Source of the DNA: JAHBXL01 sp038247555 | Lineage (GTDB): Bacteria; Planctomycetota; Phycisphaerae; Phycisphaerales; UBA1924 | DNA: 64,000 nt | NCBI GenBank assembly: GCA_038247555.1 | Contig: JBBRUT010000003.1 | Span: 1 to 64,000, forward strand | Direction: 5' to 3' | Shown here: in pieces, positions 1-8,337 of the stretch | How the letters are laid out: each line of letters opens with the position of its first letter | Numbering within the stretch: the stretch's first letter is position 1 | Notes under the pieces: generated by a model | What the model was told of the DNA's origin: nothing | Seen by the model: only the letters and a program-made list of their open reading frames with translations | Database searches by the model: none | Program-made: the position numbers and the translations under genes

Positions 1-1
1 C

Positions 2-286
2 GGCACGCAGTCCAACACCCTGCTCATCCACGGCGGCCGCTCCTCGTGGGAAGGCAACATCGGCTACAACGACGGCCACGTCTCCTTCGAGACCAAGCCC
101 AATCCCGATGGCATCACTTACACTCGCGCCGGTACCGTTCAGCCCCGCGCGGTGTCGGACAACCTCTTCGTCTGGGAGAGCGATGAGGCGGGTGGCAACA
201 CCATCCTCACCACGACGAACGCTTACCTGCGTCCGATCGCCCAGGCTCCCCCGACCGGCGCGCCCGCGACCGTTTGGCGGGACTAA
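2..286 (+). CDS. C-terminal part of an H-X9-DG type pseudopilin-like protein (partial)
   Basis: The reading frame is open from the window edge to TAA at 284-286, giving 94 residues of a C-terminus. It contains HGG...GNIGYNDGHVSF, close to the planctomycete H-X9-DG C-terminal signature (N-x-x-Y-x-DGHV) of DUF1559/type II secretion pseudopilin-like proteins. Such proteins usually have an N-terminal prepilin cleavage/methylation helix, which would lie before the window. The role is inferred to be a cell-surface pseudopilin-like protein. A strong terminator follows directly, so this is the last gene of its unit. The family call rests only on the C-terminal motif. Confidence 0.7.
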   Translation, partial: GTQSNTLLIHGGRSSWEGNIGYNDGHVSFETKPNPDGITYTRAGTVQPRAVSDNLFVWESDEAGGNTILTTTNAYLRPIAQAPPTGAPATVWRD

Positions 287-318
287 GTCTTCCGGCCTTG
301 ATTGCAGGATTCTTCACG

Positions 319-352
319 GAGGCCCGGGTTCGCCCGGGCCTCTGTCTTTTTT
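319..352 (+). terminator. Rho-independent terminator with UUCG loop
   Basis: A perfect 10-bp stem (GAGGCCCGGG at 319-328 with CCCGGGCCTC at 333-342) closes a TTCG tetraloop and is followed by TGTCTTTTTT. It lies 33 nt after the stop of the pseudopilin-like gene. Stem, tetraloop and U-tract are all directly visible. Confidence 0.93.
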
Positions 353-370
353 GGAAGCAGGGCGGATGGA

Positions 371-449
371 AAGTGGGAAGTGGGTGGTCGAAGGACCGTG
401 GGGAACTTGTGCTCCCTGGCTCCCTGGGTCCCTCGATCCCTCGCTCCCT
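371..449. repeat. Degenerate heptamer/octamer arrays (AAGTGGG; GNTCCCT)
   Basis: Two AAGTGGG units lie at 371-384. Five units ending in TCCCT with spacing 7-8 (gctccct, ggctccct, gggtccct, cgatccct, cgctccct) lie at 411-449, just outside the stop of the PilZ gene. This belongs to the same class of short tandem repeats seen at several other intergenic sites in the window. Confidence 0.7.
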
Positions 450-453
450 TGTA

Positions 454-873
454 TTACGCCGCCAAACGGTACCGCCCGCTGGAAAAGTGGCGCACCAGCC
501 GGTCGCGATCCCCGGCACGGGCAAAGTGTGTGAACACTGCCGCCATGCGGTACGGCGGATTGGGCCCCGCATCTTCCTGATCTTCCAGCCACACCACATT
601 TGCGTACACCAGCACGCTCCGCCCCTCATCGCGCTCGCTGAGGCCGGGCATGAAGATTCGCATCGCGATCCGGGTCCCGGGCATTACCGCGGTGTCGAGC
701 TCGAACCTCGCGCCACCCTCGGAGATGTCGTACGCGTGGCCCTCAAGGTTGAAGGGTGCATCCTCTTCCCCGCCTGCTTCCACACGCGCCGCCACGGGCG
801 TGTACATGGGCTCGACTACGAACCTGGGAAACAGTCGCCGCTCGATGTGCCGTGAGATGGGAATCGCTGTCAC
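454..873 (-). CDS. PilZ domain protein (putative c-di-GMP receptor)
   Basis: A 139-residue protein made almost entirely of one PilZ domain. The N-terminal RRLFPRF matches the RxxxR c-di-GMP-binding motif, and DISEGGARFEL matches the D/NxSxxG motif. PilZ domains bind cyclic di-GMP and modulate motility, exopolysaccharide or other surface processes; the partner here is unknown. I chose the GTG start at 873 because GGAGG lies a few bases upstream in GGAGGCGACTGTG and the conserved region begins soon after. The frame is open upstream to 1086, but that part is low complexity. The gene is monocistronic and faces the small gene at 1052. Confidence 0.8.
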   Translation of the reverse strand: MTAIPISRHIERRLFPRFVVEPMYTPVAARVEAGGEEDAPFNLEGHAYDISEGGARFELDTAVMPGTRIAMRIFMPGLSERDEGRSVLVYANVVWLEDQEDAGPNPPYRMAAVFTHFARAGDRDRLVRHFSSGRYRLAA

Positions 874-1051
874 AGTCGCCTCCGGGTCAGAGTGCCTCGA
901 CGGTCTGCTTGGACCGATATCTCCGAATCGTCGAGTTCGCGAGGGGACTTGAGTCTCGGGCTCTTCACGCCCGACCAGGCGTGACCGGAGAATGCCCTGT
1001 TTGGGTGAGGAGGCTATCGCGGTGAGGCGTGTTCCAGAGCGTGGCACTCTT

Positions 1052-1189
1052 ATGTGGCGAGATCCGATCGTCGAGGAGGTCCGCAAGCGCCGCGAGGAGA
1101 TCTTTGCCCGTTTCGGGCACGATCTGGACCGCTACCTCCACTTTTTGCGAAAGTCTGAAAATCAGCGGCTTGCGAAGCCAAAGGCGTAA
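1052..1189 (+). CDS. Small conserved protein beginning MWRDPIVEEVRK (45 aa)
   Basis: A 45-residue charged, probably helical protein starting MWRDPIVEEVRKRREEIFAR. It resembles a widespread family of very small proteins starting M-x-x-DPIVEEVR, recalled from memory, often found near toxin-antitoxin or unknown genes and without established function. The ATG at 1052 fits the family start. No good Shine-Dalgarno is visible. After the TAA the same frame continues with a Lys/Ala-rich stretch up to about 1300, possibly a former extension. No toxin partner is seen nearby. Confidence 0.55.
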   Translation: MWRDPIVEEVRKRREEIFARFGHDLDRYLHFLRKSENQRLAKPKA

Positions 1190-1310
1190 ACGCCCAAGCC
1201 GTGGCGCGCAAAGGCGACCCGCGTCGGAACCGCGGTGAAAACCAAGGCGAAAGCAACAGTCAGCGATCGCAAGCCCGCCAAACGCCGCGCGGCTGAGGCA
1301 CGAACCCGCC

Positions 1311-1958
1311 TTACCCCGGGAACGCCTTCTTGTAATCTTCGACGAACTTCTTGAGCCCGCTGTCTGTCAGCGGGTGGCTCAGCACCTGCTTGATGACCGA
1401 CATCGGCACCGTGCTCACATCCGCGCCTGCCAGCGCGCAGTCGACCATGTGCTTGGGGTGACGCACCGACGCCGCGAGGATCTTGGTCGGGAAGCCGTAG
1501 TTGTCATAGATCTGGCGGATCTTGTGGATGAGGTCCATTCCGTCTTCGGCGACATCATCGAGCCGGCCGATAAACGGGCTCACGAGATAGGCACCGGCCT
1601 TGGCGACCATCAGCGCCTGCAGCGGCTGGAAGCACAGCGTCATGTTGGTCTTCACGCCCTTGTCGGACAGTGCCTTGCACGCGCGAAGCCCATCGACCGT
1701 GATCGGGAGCTTGATCACGATGTTCTCGGCGATCTTCCGCAGCGGCTCGGCCTCGCTCATCATTCCGTCGTAATCCGTCGCCACCACTTCGGCCGACACC
1801 GGCCCCTTCACAACCTCGCAGATCTCCGCGAGTCGCTTGGCGTAGGGCACCTTCTCTTTGGCGATCAGCGAGGGATTCGTTGTCACGCCGTCGAGCACGC
1901 CGAGGGCGGCGGCCTGCTTGATTTCATCCAGATTCGCTGTGTCGATGTACAGGTCCAT
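1311..1958 (-). CDS. Transaldolase / fructose-6-phosphate aldolase family (TalC/Fsa type)
   Basis: A 215-residue TIM-barrel protein of the short transaldolase class, starting MDLYIDTANLDEIKQA and containing GVTTNPSLIAKE and the NMTLCFQPLQALMVAKAGA region. The Schiff-base lysine is expected in the IVIKLPIT strand. It either transfers dihydroxyacetone units between sugar phosphates in the pentose phosphate pathway or cleaves fructose 6-phosphate; the sequence alone does not separate TalC transaldolase from Fsa. Length is normal for the short class. The ATG at 1958 has CGGAGCGAG about 7 nt upstream. The longer upstream frame is proline-rich and overlaps a repeat, so I rejected it. Confidence 0.9.
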   Translation of the reverse strand: MDLYIDTANLDEIKQAAALGVLDGVTTNPSLIAKEKVPYAKRLAEICEVVKGPVSAEVVATDYDGMMSEAEPLRKIAENIVIKLPITVDGLRACKALSDKGVKTNMTLCFQPLQALMVAKAGAYLVSPFIGRLDDVAEDGMDLIHKIRQIYDNYGFPTKILAASVRHPKHMVDCALAGADVSTVPMSVIKQVLSHPLTDSGLKKFVEDYKKAFPG

Positions 1959-2029
1959 GTCTCGCTCCGGTTCGTGCTTGTGGGTGCGTGTGTGCCGCGG
2001 CGGCGGATACAGGTCGGCTCGCGGATGTG

Positions 2030-2059
2030 AGTGGGGAGAGGGGGCAGTGGGAAGTGGGG
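2030..2059. repeat. Heptamer-like array (AGTGGGG/AGTGGGA)
   Basis: Units AGTGGGG, AGTGGGA and AGTGGGG are separated by a purine-rich spacer in the region upstream of the transaldolase gene. Same repeat class as at 371-384. Confidence 0.5.
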
Positions 2060-2268
2060 TTGCCTGAAGCCGGGTGATGGGCGGGAGGGGTTGGGGCGGG
2101 GAAAGAGCGGGAATCGCTGCTTGGCGTTCCTTCCGTGGCCCGAGAACCGCCCAATCGCTCATTCCTCCCAACAGTCTAGCGAGGCGACTGGCCCCGTGGG
2201 CCGCGGCAGCGCACACTACCGCCAGCCTCACGACGCCTAGCCTTATTGACGTGGGTACAGGGAGTCAC

Positions 2269-2739
2269 ATGCCCCAACTCCAGTTCATCCTCGACCGCCA
2301 CGGCCCTGGCGTGCCCACCATCGCGCGCGTCATAGGCGATGTTGGCGTCGTCAACATCGACCGCCTCAATCAACTGCTCCGGGGCCTTCTTGACAACCGC
2401 CCCAGCTGCGTGATTCTCGACCTCTCGGAGACCAACAACGTCGGCAGCATGGCCCTGGGATCGCTGGTGCAGTTCCACAAGCTGGGCAAGGCCGCGGGAA
2501 TCCGCGTCCGCATTGCTGCGCCATCACAGACCGCGCTGCAAGGCATTCTGCTCGCGCGGCTCGACACGATCTTCGATGTCTTCGCGACCCTTGATGACGC
2601 ACTGGCCACCGAGGCCGATGTCGTCAACGGCCCGCTGCGCGTCGTCACCCGCCCACCCTCGGGTGTCTGGGGACGCCCGACCTCCGGCGACTGGCCGGCT
2701 AGCGGGAAAGGTGAGGGGAACGAGCCGACTCTGTCTTGA
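2269..2739 (+). CDS. STAS domain protein (anti-anti-sigma-like)
   Basis: A 156-residue protein whose first ~110 residues form a STAS domain: strand GVVNIDRLNQLLRGLL, then CVILDLSETNNVGSMALGSL. In SpoIIAA-type proteins the serine after this strand is phosphorylated by an anti-sigma kinase; the candidate here is the Ser in VGSMALGS. The last ~40 residues are Gly/Pro-rich. ATG at 2269 is preceded by GGAG at good spacing. No kinase or sigma factor is adjacent, so the partner is unknown. Its 3' end overlaps the convergent DUF2934 gene by 41 bp. Confidence 0.8.
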   Translation: MPQLQFILDRHGPGVPTIARVIGDVGVVNIDRLNQLLRGLLDNRPSCVILDLSETNNVGSMALGSLVQFHKLGKAAGIRVRIAAPSQTALQGILLARLDTIFDVFATLDDALATEADVVNGPLRVVTRPPSGVWGRPTSGDWPASGKGEGNEPTLS

Positions 2740-2995
2740 GCTGCCGTTCCGCCTCTATCCAATCCGTGGTGGAATCGCCGGGGCGTCCCGCCTTGGCGCG
2801 CGCCTGATACAACTCAAATGCTCTTTGCCGCACCAGATCGAGGCCCGGCTTTGCCGCGCTCACCTGGGACGCGGCCGCGGGAGTGCTGGGGACTACTGGC
2901 GCGGGTCGCGCCGGCTCGGCACTCTGCGTGTGCGTGCTGCCCGCCACTCCGTTTGCAATCGGCGTACTTCTTCGTCCAAATCCTGTCCGTGCCAT
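2699..2995 (-). CDS. DUF2934 domain protein
   Basis: A 98-residue protein. The C-terminal ~40 residues (VRQRAFELYQARAKAGRPGD, then DWIEAERQL) match the DUF2934 consensus I/VRxRAYExYxxRG...DWxxAExEL. The N-terminal half is low complexity and Ala/Pro-rich. DUF2934 proteins are small, soluble and of unknown function. The ATG at 2995 has GGAG eight bases upstream; an in-frame GTG at 3040 is less likely. The end of the gene overlaps the convergent STAS gene. Confidence 0.75.
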   Translation of the reverse strand: MARTGFGRRSTPIANGVAGSTHTQSAEPARPAPVVPSTPAAASQVSAAKPGLDLVRQRAFELYQARAKAGRPGDSTTDWIEAERQLKTESARSPHLSR

Positions 2996-3183
2996 CGCTT
3001 CGCTCCGTTGAGTAAAAGGTCCGTCGTCTCGCGTCGTCACGGCCGCGGTTCTTGTTACCCTGCGCCATCATTGTTGCACGTCCGCGTTCGCAAGCCCATT
3101 TCCTCTGGCGAGTTCATCAATCTCTCGCCGATATCCCCTCACTGGGGGAAACTTTCGTCACCGTTTCGCGTGAAGGTCCTCTC

Positions 3184-3744
3184 ATGTTTGATGAACTCCG
3201 AGAACTCGAAGCCGAAATGTCCACTCTTCAGGCACGCATCAACGAAGCGCGTCGCCGCGCCGGCGCGATGGCGGTGCAGGACTACACGCTCCAGACCACG
3301 AATGGCGCGCCGGTGAAGCTCTCCGAACTCTTTGGCGACAAACGCGATCTCATTGTGGTGCACAACATGGGCCAGAAGTGCGTTTACTGCACGCTGTGGG
3401 CGGACGGGTTTGTCGGCTTCGCCGATCACCTGAACAGCCGGGCCGCGTTCGTGCTGTGCTCTGCCGATGAGCCCGCCACTGCAAGAGCGTTCGCCGCGTC
3501 TCGCAACTGGCCGTACCGCGTCGTCTCCGGGCACGGCAGCACGTTCACGCATGACATGGGCTTTCAGCCCAAGCCCGATGAAGTGTGGCCCGGCGTCTCG
3601 ACGTTTCACCGTTCGACCGATGGGATGATCTCGCGCATCGCAACCGCGGGCTTCGGACCGGGCGACAGCTTCTGCGGCATTTGGCACATGCTGGACATGC
3701 TTAAGGATGGCCCGGCGAGCTGGGAACCCAAGTACACGTACTGA
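3184..3744 (+). CDS. DUF899 family thioredoxin-like protein
   Basis: A 186-residue thioredoxin-fold protein of the DUF899 family. An N-terminal helix (FDELRELEAEMSTLQARINE) precedes the fold, and GQKCVYCTLWADGF holds a CxxC-like pair. The C-terminal GISTFHRS-like and IWHMLDMLKDG segments are also family features. A redox role is suggested by the CxxC but has not been demonstrated for the family. ATG at 3184 follows GAAGG. The symporter gene lies 85 bp downstream, separated by two small palindromes. Confidence 0.8.
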   Translation: MFDELRELEAEMSTLQARINEARRRAGAMAVQDYTLQTTNGAPVKLSELFGDKRDLIVVHNMGQKCVYCTLWADGFVGFADHLNSRAAFVLCSADEPATARAFAASRNWPYRVVSGHGSTFTHDMGFQPKPDEVWPGVSTFHRSTDGMISRIATAGFGPGDSFCGIWHMLDMLKDGPASWEPKYTY

Positions 3745-3761
3745 TCTGCGGCTCTGGCAGC

Positions 3762-3816
3762 CCGGCACTGCGTGCCGGAGCTTGGTATCTCTGGTGACCC
3801 GGCATTTTGAGCCGGG
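3762..3816. repeat. Pair of CCGGC palindromes between DUF899 and symporter genes
   Basis: Two adjacent imperfect hairpins: CCGGCA (3762-3767) with TGCCGG (3773-3778), and CCCGGC (3798-3803) with GCCGGG (3811-3816). Neither has a U-tract. They could be a REP-like pair or a weak processing/termination structure. Confidence 0.5.
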
Positions 3817-3829
3817 CAGGAGCGCACGG

Positions 3830-5494
3830 ATGACGCTCGCCTCCGGCTTTGGCGGCCCCGACTGGATCGTCCTTGCCGTGTACTTTGCGATCCTCGCCGG
3901 CACGGGGTGGGTGTTCTCGCTGCGCAAGCCGGCGACGGACAAGGAGTATTTTCTTGGCGAGCGGAACTCGCCGGTGTGGGCGGTGGCGATCTCCATCCTC
4001 GCGACTGCGCTCTCGGCGGCGACGTTCGTCGGCGCGCCCATGGAGTCTTACGGCGGGGACCTGACGTACATCTCGACGAGCATCGGCCCCATCATCGCCG
4101 CGATCATCATCGCGTTCTTCTTCATTCCCGTCTACTACCGCTACAACGTCACGACCGTCTATGAGCTGCTGGAGCGCCGCTTTGGCCCCGGCGCTCGCAC
4201 GGCGGCGTCATGGACGTTCATGATCGGTCGCGTCTTTGCCAGCGGCGCACGGGTATACATCGCGGCGATCCCGCTCACCATGATTCTCTATAGCGATATC
4301 ACCGCCGATCGGGGCGCGATGCTGGTCGCGATCGCGATCATCATGACCGCCGGCACGCTGTACACACTTGTCGGCGGCATGCGCAGCATCATCTGGACGG
4401 ATGTGGTGCAAACAGTGGTGTTCGTCGGCGCGGCCGTCGTTTCCGTGATTGTCCTGTGGAACATCATTGACAAACCCTTCGGTGTTGTGCTCGAGGCGCT
4501 GCGCACGCCCGTGCCGGGCGATGCCGCGGCTGCCTCGAAGCTCACGGTGATCACGACCGGCCTGGAGTCCAGTCGGCCGTGGCTGGGGTTCAACCCCAGT
4601 CAGTCCTACACGTTCTTCACCGCGCTGACGGGGTTCATGCTGCTGAACCTCGCGGCGCTCGGCACGGATCAGGACCTGGCCCAGCGCATGCTTTCGTGCA
4701 AGACGCCCGCCAAGGGCGCGCAGTCCGTGGTCATCTCGCAGCTCATCACCGTTCCCGTGGTCATGGTGTTTCTAGTCATCGGGCTGCTGCTGTTCATCGT
4801 CAACAAGCGGCCGGACCTGGTTACCCCACCCTCCTACACCATCGCCCCCGGCACGCAGGTCTTCCCGCAGTTCATCCTCGAGCGAATGCCCAGCGGTCTC
4901 AAGGGCCTGATGATGGCGGGGCTGTTCGCGGCGGCCCTCACCACCATCCTCTCCGCGCTCAACGCGATGTCCGCGGCGTTCGTGACCGACTTCTACCGCA
5001 AGGTGCGGCCCGCGCGCACCGACAAGCACTATCTGCTTGTCAGTCGCGCAGCGGTCATCGGCTGGGGCATGATCGTCGCGTGCTTCGCCGCGATCTGTGT
5101 CTTCTGGCACGAGGGTTCCGGCGAAACGCTCATCCAGTTTGCGCTCAAGGTGATGATCTTTGCATATGCGGGCCTTGTGGGCGTGTACTTCTGCGCGATC
5201 TTCACGAAGCAGGGCAGCACCTCCAGCGTGATCGCCGCGCTCATCACCGGCGCGGCGGTGGTTCTCATTCAGGAACCGGTCGTCTGGAAGCTCTGGACGA
5301 TCGCGATCCCGATCTCTGATGCTGTCAACGGAGGAGAGGCTCGCACCCTGGCGGATGTCTCGGTCGCGTTCCCGTGGCGTATGACCATCGCCGCGGTGTG
5401 CGCGTTTGGTGTGTGCCTGCTGGGGAAGAGGGCGAGCAGCGGTGAAGGGGTAAAGGTTGAGGGAAGGGATGCCCACCGCGCGGCTGCCACCTGA
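3830..5494 (+). CDS. Sodium:solute symporter family (SSS) transporter
   Basis: A 554-residue inner-membrane protein with about 13 hydrophobic segments. SSS-family hallmarks are visible: TDKEYFLGERN near residue 40, the unwound first-helix region ILATALSAATFVGAP, GGMRSIIWTDVVQ, and GLKGLMMAGLFAAALTTIL. It should use the sodium gradient to import a small solute; the substrate (sugar, sialic acid, proline or other) cannot be read from the sequence. ATG at 3830 has AGGAG eight bases upstream. The C-terminus has a short charged tail. It could be co-transcribed with the DUF899 gene upstream. Confidence 0.9.
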   Translation: MTLASGFGGPDWIVLAVYFAILAGTGWVFSLRKPATDKEYFLGERNSPVWAVAISILATALSAATFVGAPMESYGGDLTYISTSIGPIIAAIIIAFFFIPVYYRYNVTTVYELLERRFGPGARTAASWTFMIGRVFASGARVYIAAIPLTMILYSDITADRGAMLVAIAIIMTAGTLYTLVGGMRSIIWTDVVQTVVFVGAAVVSVIVLWNIIDKPFGVVLEALRTPVPGDAAAASKLTVITTGLESSRPWLGFNPSQSYTFFTALTGFMLLNLAALGTDQDLAQRMLSCKTPAKGAQSVVISQLITVPVVMVFLVIGLLLFIVNKRPDLVTPPSYTIAPGTQVFPQFILERMPSGLKGLMMAGLFAAALTTILSALNAMSAAFVTDFYRKVRPARTDKHYLLVSRAAVIGWGMIVACFAAICVFWHEGSGETLIQFALKVMIFAYAGLVGVYFCAIFTKQGSTSSVIAALITGAAVVLIQEPVVWKLWTIAIPISDAVNGGEARTLADVSVAFPWRMTIAAVCAFGVCLLGKRASSGEGVKVEGRDAHRAAAT

Positions 5495-5531
5495 GAAACT
5501 GACCGATTCGCTCTAATCGTGCACTTTCACA

Positions 5532-5566
5532 TTTCCGCTGTTCACTTTCCGTTGTCCATTGTCGCC
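5532..5566. repeat. Alternating heptamers (TTTCCGN / TGTYCAN)
   Basis: Five consecutive heptamers: TTTCCGC, TGTTCAC, TTTCCGT, TGTCCAT, TGTCGCC, giving a period of 7 with a 14-bp super-repeat. They sit between the symporter and UPF0316 genes. Confidence 0.55.
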
Positions 5567-5586
5567 TGCTCGCCAACGATCCGCGC

Positions 5587-6159
5587 ATGAACTGGGAAAT
5601 CGTTCTCGGCTGCCTCATCATCTTCGTCGCCCGCCTTGGCGATGTCTCGCTCGACACCCTCCGCGTCGTCTTTGTCATCCGCGGCCGGCGCCTGTGGGCG
5701 TGGGGACTCGGTTTTTTCCAGGTTCTGATCTGGGTCTTCGCGCTCACCACCGTCGTCGACAATCTCGACAAACCGGTGTACGCGGTCACATATGCCCTCG
5801 GATTTGCGTGCGGCAACTTTCTCGGCATGACCATCGAGAACTGGCTCGCGCACGGGGAGCAGGTCATCCGGGTGTTTTCGCGGCAGGGCGACTCGCTGGC
5901 GGCGCGGCTGCGCGGCCACGGGTACCGGGTGACCGTGTTTGACGGCCGCGGCCGGGATGGTCCGGTATGGCTGCTGTACATCGAGGCCTCCCGCAAGAAG
6001 ATCAAGGATGTAGCGCGGCTGGCGCGGTCGATGGACCCGACGTGCTTCTACGTGATCGAGGATGTGCGGGCGGTTTCGGCCGTGGCGCCGGGGATGACGG
6101 GGACGACGCCCTCGACGACGGAGACATCACCGCCGCCCGTGCCGCAGGCGGCGCCGTGA
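5587..6159 (+). CDS. UPF0316/DUF2179-type membrane protein
   Basis: A 190-residue protein with three N-terminal hydrophobic segments (MNWEIVLGCLIIFVARLGDV, then WGLGFFQVLIWVFALTTVV, then YAVTYALGFACGNFLGM) and a soluble domain with VFDGRGRDGPVWLLYIEASR. This order (DUF5698 then a DUF2179-like domain) is that of the UPF0316 family (YebE-like). The function is unknown; DUF2179 domains are suspected ligand-binding modules. The C-terminal 30 residues are Pro/Thr-rich. No clear ribosome-binding site precedes the ATG. Confidence 0.82.
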   Translation: MNWEIVLGCLIIFVARLGDVSLDTLRVVFVIRGRRLWAWGLGFFQVLIWVFALTTVVDNLDKPVYAVTYALGFACGNFLGMTIENWLAHGEQVIRVFSRQGDSLAARLRGHGYRVTVFDGRGRDGPVWLLYIEASRKKIKDVARLARSMDPTCFYVIEDVRAVSAVAPGMTGTTPSTTETSPPPVPQAAP

Positions 6160-6474
6160 GTGCGCGCGAAAGCGGCCGCGATTCGAGATTGAATCACAGG
6201 GGCGACTTGTTCAGTTGGGATTGACTGCGCGCGCGTGGAGCAGCGCCGGGGGGGGCTGAGGAGCGTTGGGGGCGCGGATCAGGGGGCGGGGCGCGGAGGC
6301 CGCGGCGAGTGATGAGGCGGCCAAGCGGTTCGACTTGAAGTATGGGTTGACAGAGATGGCGCATGACCCGCGGCATCTGTACATGGCGATGAGGAAGGTG
6401 AGGGAGCTGGGATTGGCGTGAGAAAGCGCTACGAGCGAGATTCCGTCGCCTTCGCTTCTTCGGCGGCTTCGATT
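6160..6474. other. Intergenic stretch with an orphan coding remnant
   Basis: About 315 bp between UPF0316 and lysS. It holds a GC-rich segment with an 8-G run near 6249 and the 51-codon open segment listed separately. I see no convincing promoter, RNA gene or terminator. Confidence 0.5.
6266..6421 (+). pseudogene. Possible remnant of a coding region (51 codons)
   Basis: From a TTG at 6266 to TGA at 6419-6421 the frame reads as a protein-like C-terminus: a GA-rich start, then DEAAKRFDLKYGLTEMAHDP and RHLYMAMRKVRELGLA. The amphipathic helical pattern and codon use look like real coding sequence, but there is no Shine-Dalgarno, and a TGA blocks the frame directly upstream. It could be the tail of a decayed gene or an unannotated microprotein. 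I do not recognise the family. Confidence 0.3.
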
Positions 6475-8337
6475 TCACGCATGGAGTTCGCGATGTGAGT
6501 TTGCGGCGGATTGTGCCGCGGCTGCACCGCCGCTCTCGACAAACAGGCGCTTGAGGTGCCGTTTGCCGTCCGCGAGCGTGATGTGGAGTTCGGCCACGCC
6601 AACCGCGCCGGACTCGCGCGTGGTGATGGACTTGGATGCGATGGACGCGGTGTTTTCCGCAAGCCACTTGGCGATCTTCTCTGCGGGTTCGGCGGTTGCG
6701 CGCCAGAGTTCGACCTGATCGACGGGGACTTCGAGCAGGCGCTGCTTCACCCATGCGCGGTCGAGGAAGGCGAGGAGGTTGCCGGCCTTGGGGCCCGCGG
6801 CCTTGTCGAAGAGCACACGGTAGAGCGCGGCGAAGCCGAGACGCTGCTCGATGGGCGTGAGGCGGGCGGCATCAAAGACGAGGGACTGCAACGCTTCGCC
6901 GTTCCACTGCGCGGCGTCGAGCATTCCCGCGAGGGTGTGCAGGAAACCGCGCTGGCCGACGGAGAGTTCGGCCGCGGCGGTGGGGATGGACTGCTGGAGC
7001 GACATCCGCTCATCGGCGGTCGCATGGTTCTCGAGGAAGACCTTCGCGGCGTTGATTCGGCGTTCGAGGTGGCGGCGTTCGAGATCGTTGAGCGGCGCGC
7101 CCTTGATCTTCTCGAACTCGGCGCGGATATCGAGGTGGGGCATCTGCACGAGCGCGAGGACGAGTCCGAACTCGCAGGAGAAGAAGTCTCCCTCCGGCTT
7201 CACCTCGCAAAGGTGGTACGTCTTCTTCTCATCATCCGAGAACTTCGGGTCATTAAAGGTCTTGGTGTGGGCGCGGTCGAGCTCGTTGAAGACCTTGACG
7301 AGCTGCTCGTGTGTCGGTTCAAAGTTGGCCTGCCGCTTCGGGGGCGTGCGGAGCATGAGGAAGCGGAGGATTTCGGGGGGCAGGAAGTTGGCGTCATCGC
7401 GCGCGGCAACGCCGACGCCGCGGGAGGAGGACATCTTCGCGCCGCCGACGAGGACGAAGCCGTAGGGGATGTTCAGCGGGGCCTTGCGGCCGTAGATCGC
7501 TTCGAGGCAGTGCGCGGCGACATCGCGAGAGCCGCCCTTGGTGTTGTGATCTTCGCCGGCGCCTTCGACGGCGACGGGGAAGGTGGCCCACTTGGCGACC
7601 CATTCGAGCTTCCAGGGCATCTTGCCGCGGCCGTCAAAGGGGGAGACCTTGCCGCGGTGGCCGCAACCCTGGGCCCACTCGACGAGCTTGGGCTTGCACT
7701 CGTAGACGACTTCCTTGCCGTCGTACTCGGTGACCTCGGTGGTGCCGATGCGGCCGCAGTTTTCGCAGATGGTCTGGAAGGGGTACCAGTTGTCGGGCCG
7801 GTCGGAGTTGGAGACTTCCTTGTAGATCTTGCGGACGGTGGGGGCGGCGCGGAGGATGCGGTCGATCGCGTCGTTGAACTTGCCGGCGCGGTAGATGTCC
7901 CGCATGCGGTAGAACTCGCAGGTGACGCCGAGATCGGCGAAGACGGACCAGAACTCGGTGATGAAGTGGTCCGCCATGTCGGTGGCGGAGGAACCGGGGG
8001 GGGCGGGGGCGTTGCACAGCGGCTTGCCCAGGTGCTGCCGCCAGATCTCGCCCTGGCCGAAGGGGATCTCGTCGACGGGGTCGTAGTCGTCGCAGCCGAA
8101 GCGGTAGGTGACGTTGACGCCCCTGGCCTTGAGGGCGCGGAAGGCGGCATCGTGGATGAGCACGCCGCGGAGGGCACCGACGTGGGCGCGGCCGGAGGGC
8201 GTCTTGGAGTCGTTGATAATGACCGGACCCGAGGTGTCCAATCCCTGTAGAGCTTCATCAGTCCAGTGCCTGGGGGAGGAGGATAGGGGGGAAGGGATGA
8301 GGGACCGAGGGACCGAGGGATGGGGTGCTGATTCCGG
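6475..8337 (-). CDS. lysK: Lysyl-tRNA synthetase, class I
   Basis: Charges tRNA-Lys with lysine in the cytoplasm. The Rossmann-fold class I motifs are clear: SGRAHVGA (HIGH-type) in the N-terminal part and KMSSSRG in the middle. A Cys cluster (CENCGRIG ... GCGHRGK) corresponds to the zinc region typical of class I LysRS, and the C-terminal alpha-helical bundle is complete. The start is uncertain: the family-conserved HW pair is preceded in frame by sequence encoded by a degenerate TCCCT repeat array. The GTG at 8337 is the nearest standard upstream start; a TTG at 8379 is an alternative. It is about 620 aa, longer than usual, partly from this low-complexity N-terminus. Divergent from parA. 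Confidence 0.93.
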   Translation of the reverse strand, partial: PESAPHPSVPRSLIPSPLSSSPRHWTDEALQGLDTSGPVIINDSKTPSGRAHVGALRGVLIHDAAFRALKARGVNVTYRFGCDDYDPVDEIPFGQGEIWRQHLGKPLCNAPAPPGSSATDMADHFITEFWSVFADLGVTCEFYRMRDIYRAGKFNDAIDRILRAAPTVRKIYKEVSNSDRPDNWYPFQTICENCGRIGTTEVTEYDGKEVVYECKPKLVEWAQGCGHRGKVSPFDGRGKMPWKLEWVAKWATFPVAVEGAGEDHNTKGGSRDVAAHCLEAIYGRKAPLNIPYGFVLVGGAKMSSSRGVGVAARDDANFLPPEILRFLMLRTPPKRQANFEPTHEQLVKVFNELDRAHTKTFNDPKFSDDEKKTYHLCEVKPEGDFFSCEFGLVLALVQMPHLDIRAEFEKIKGAPLNDLERRHLERRINAAKVFLENHATADERMSLQQSIPTAAAELSVGQRGFLHTLAGMLDAAQWNGEALQSLVFDAARLTPIEQRLGFAALYRVLFDKAAGPKAGNLLAFLDRAWVKQRLLEVPVDQVELWRATAEPAEKIAKWLAENTASIASKSITTRESGAVGVAELHITLADGKRHLKRLFVESGGAAAAQSAANSHRELHA

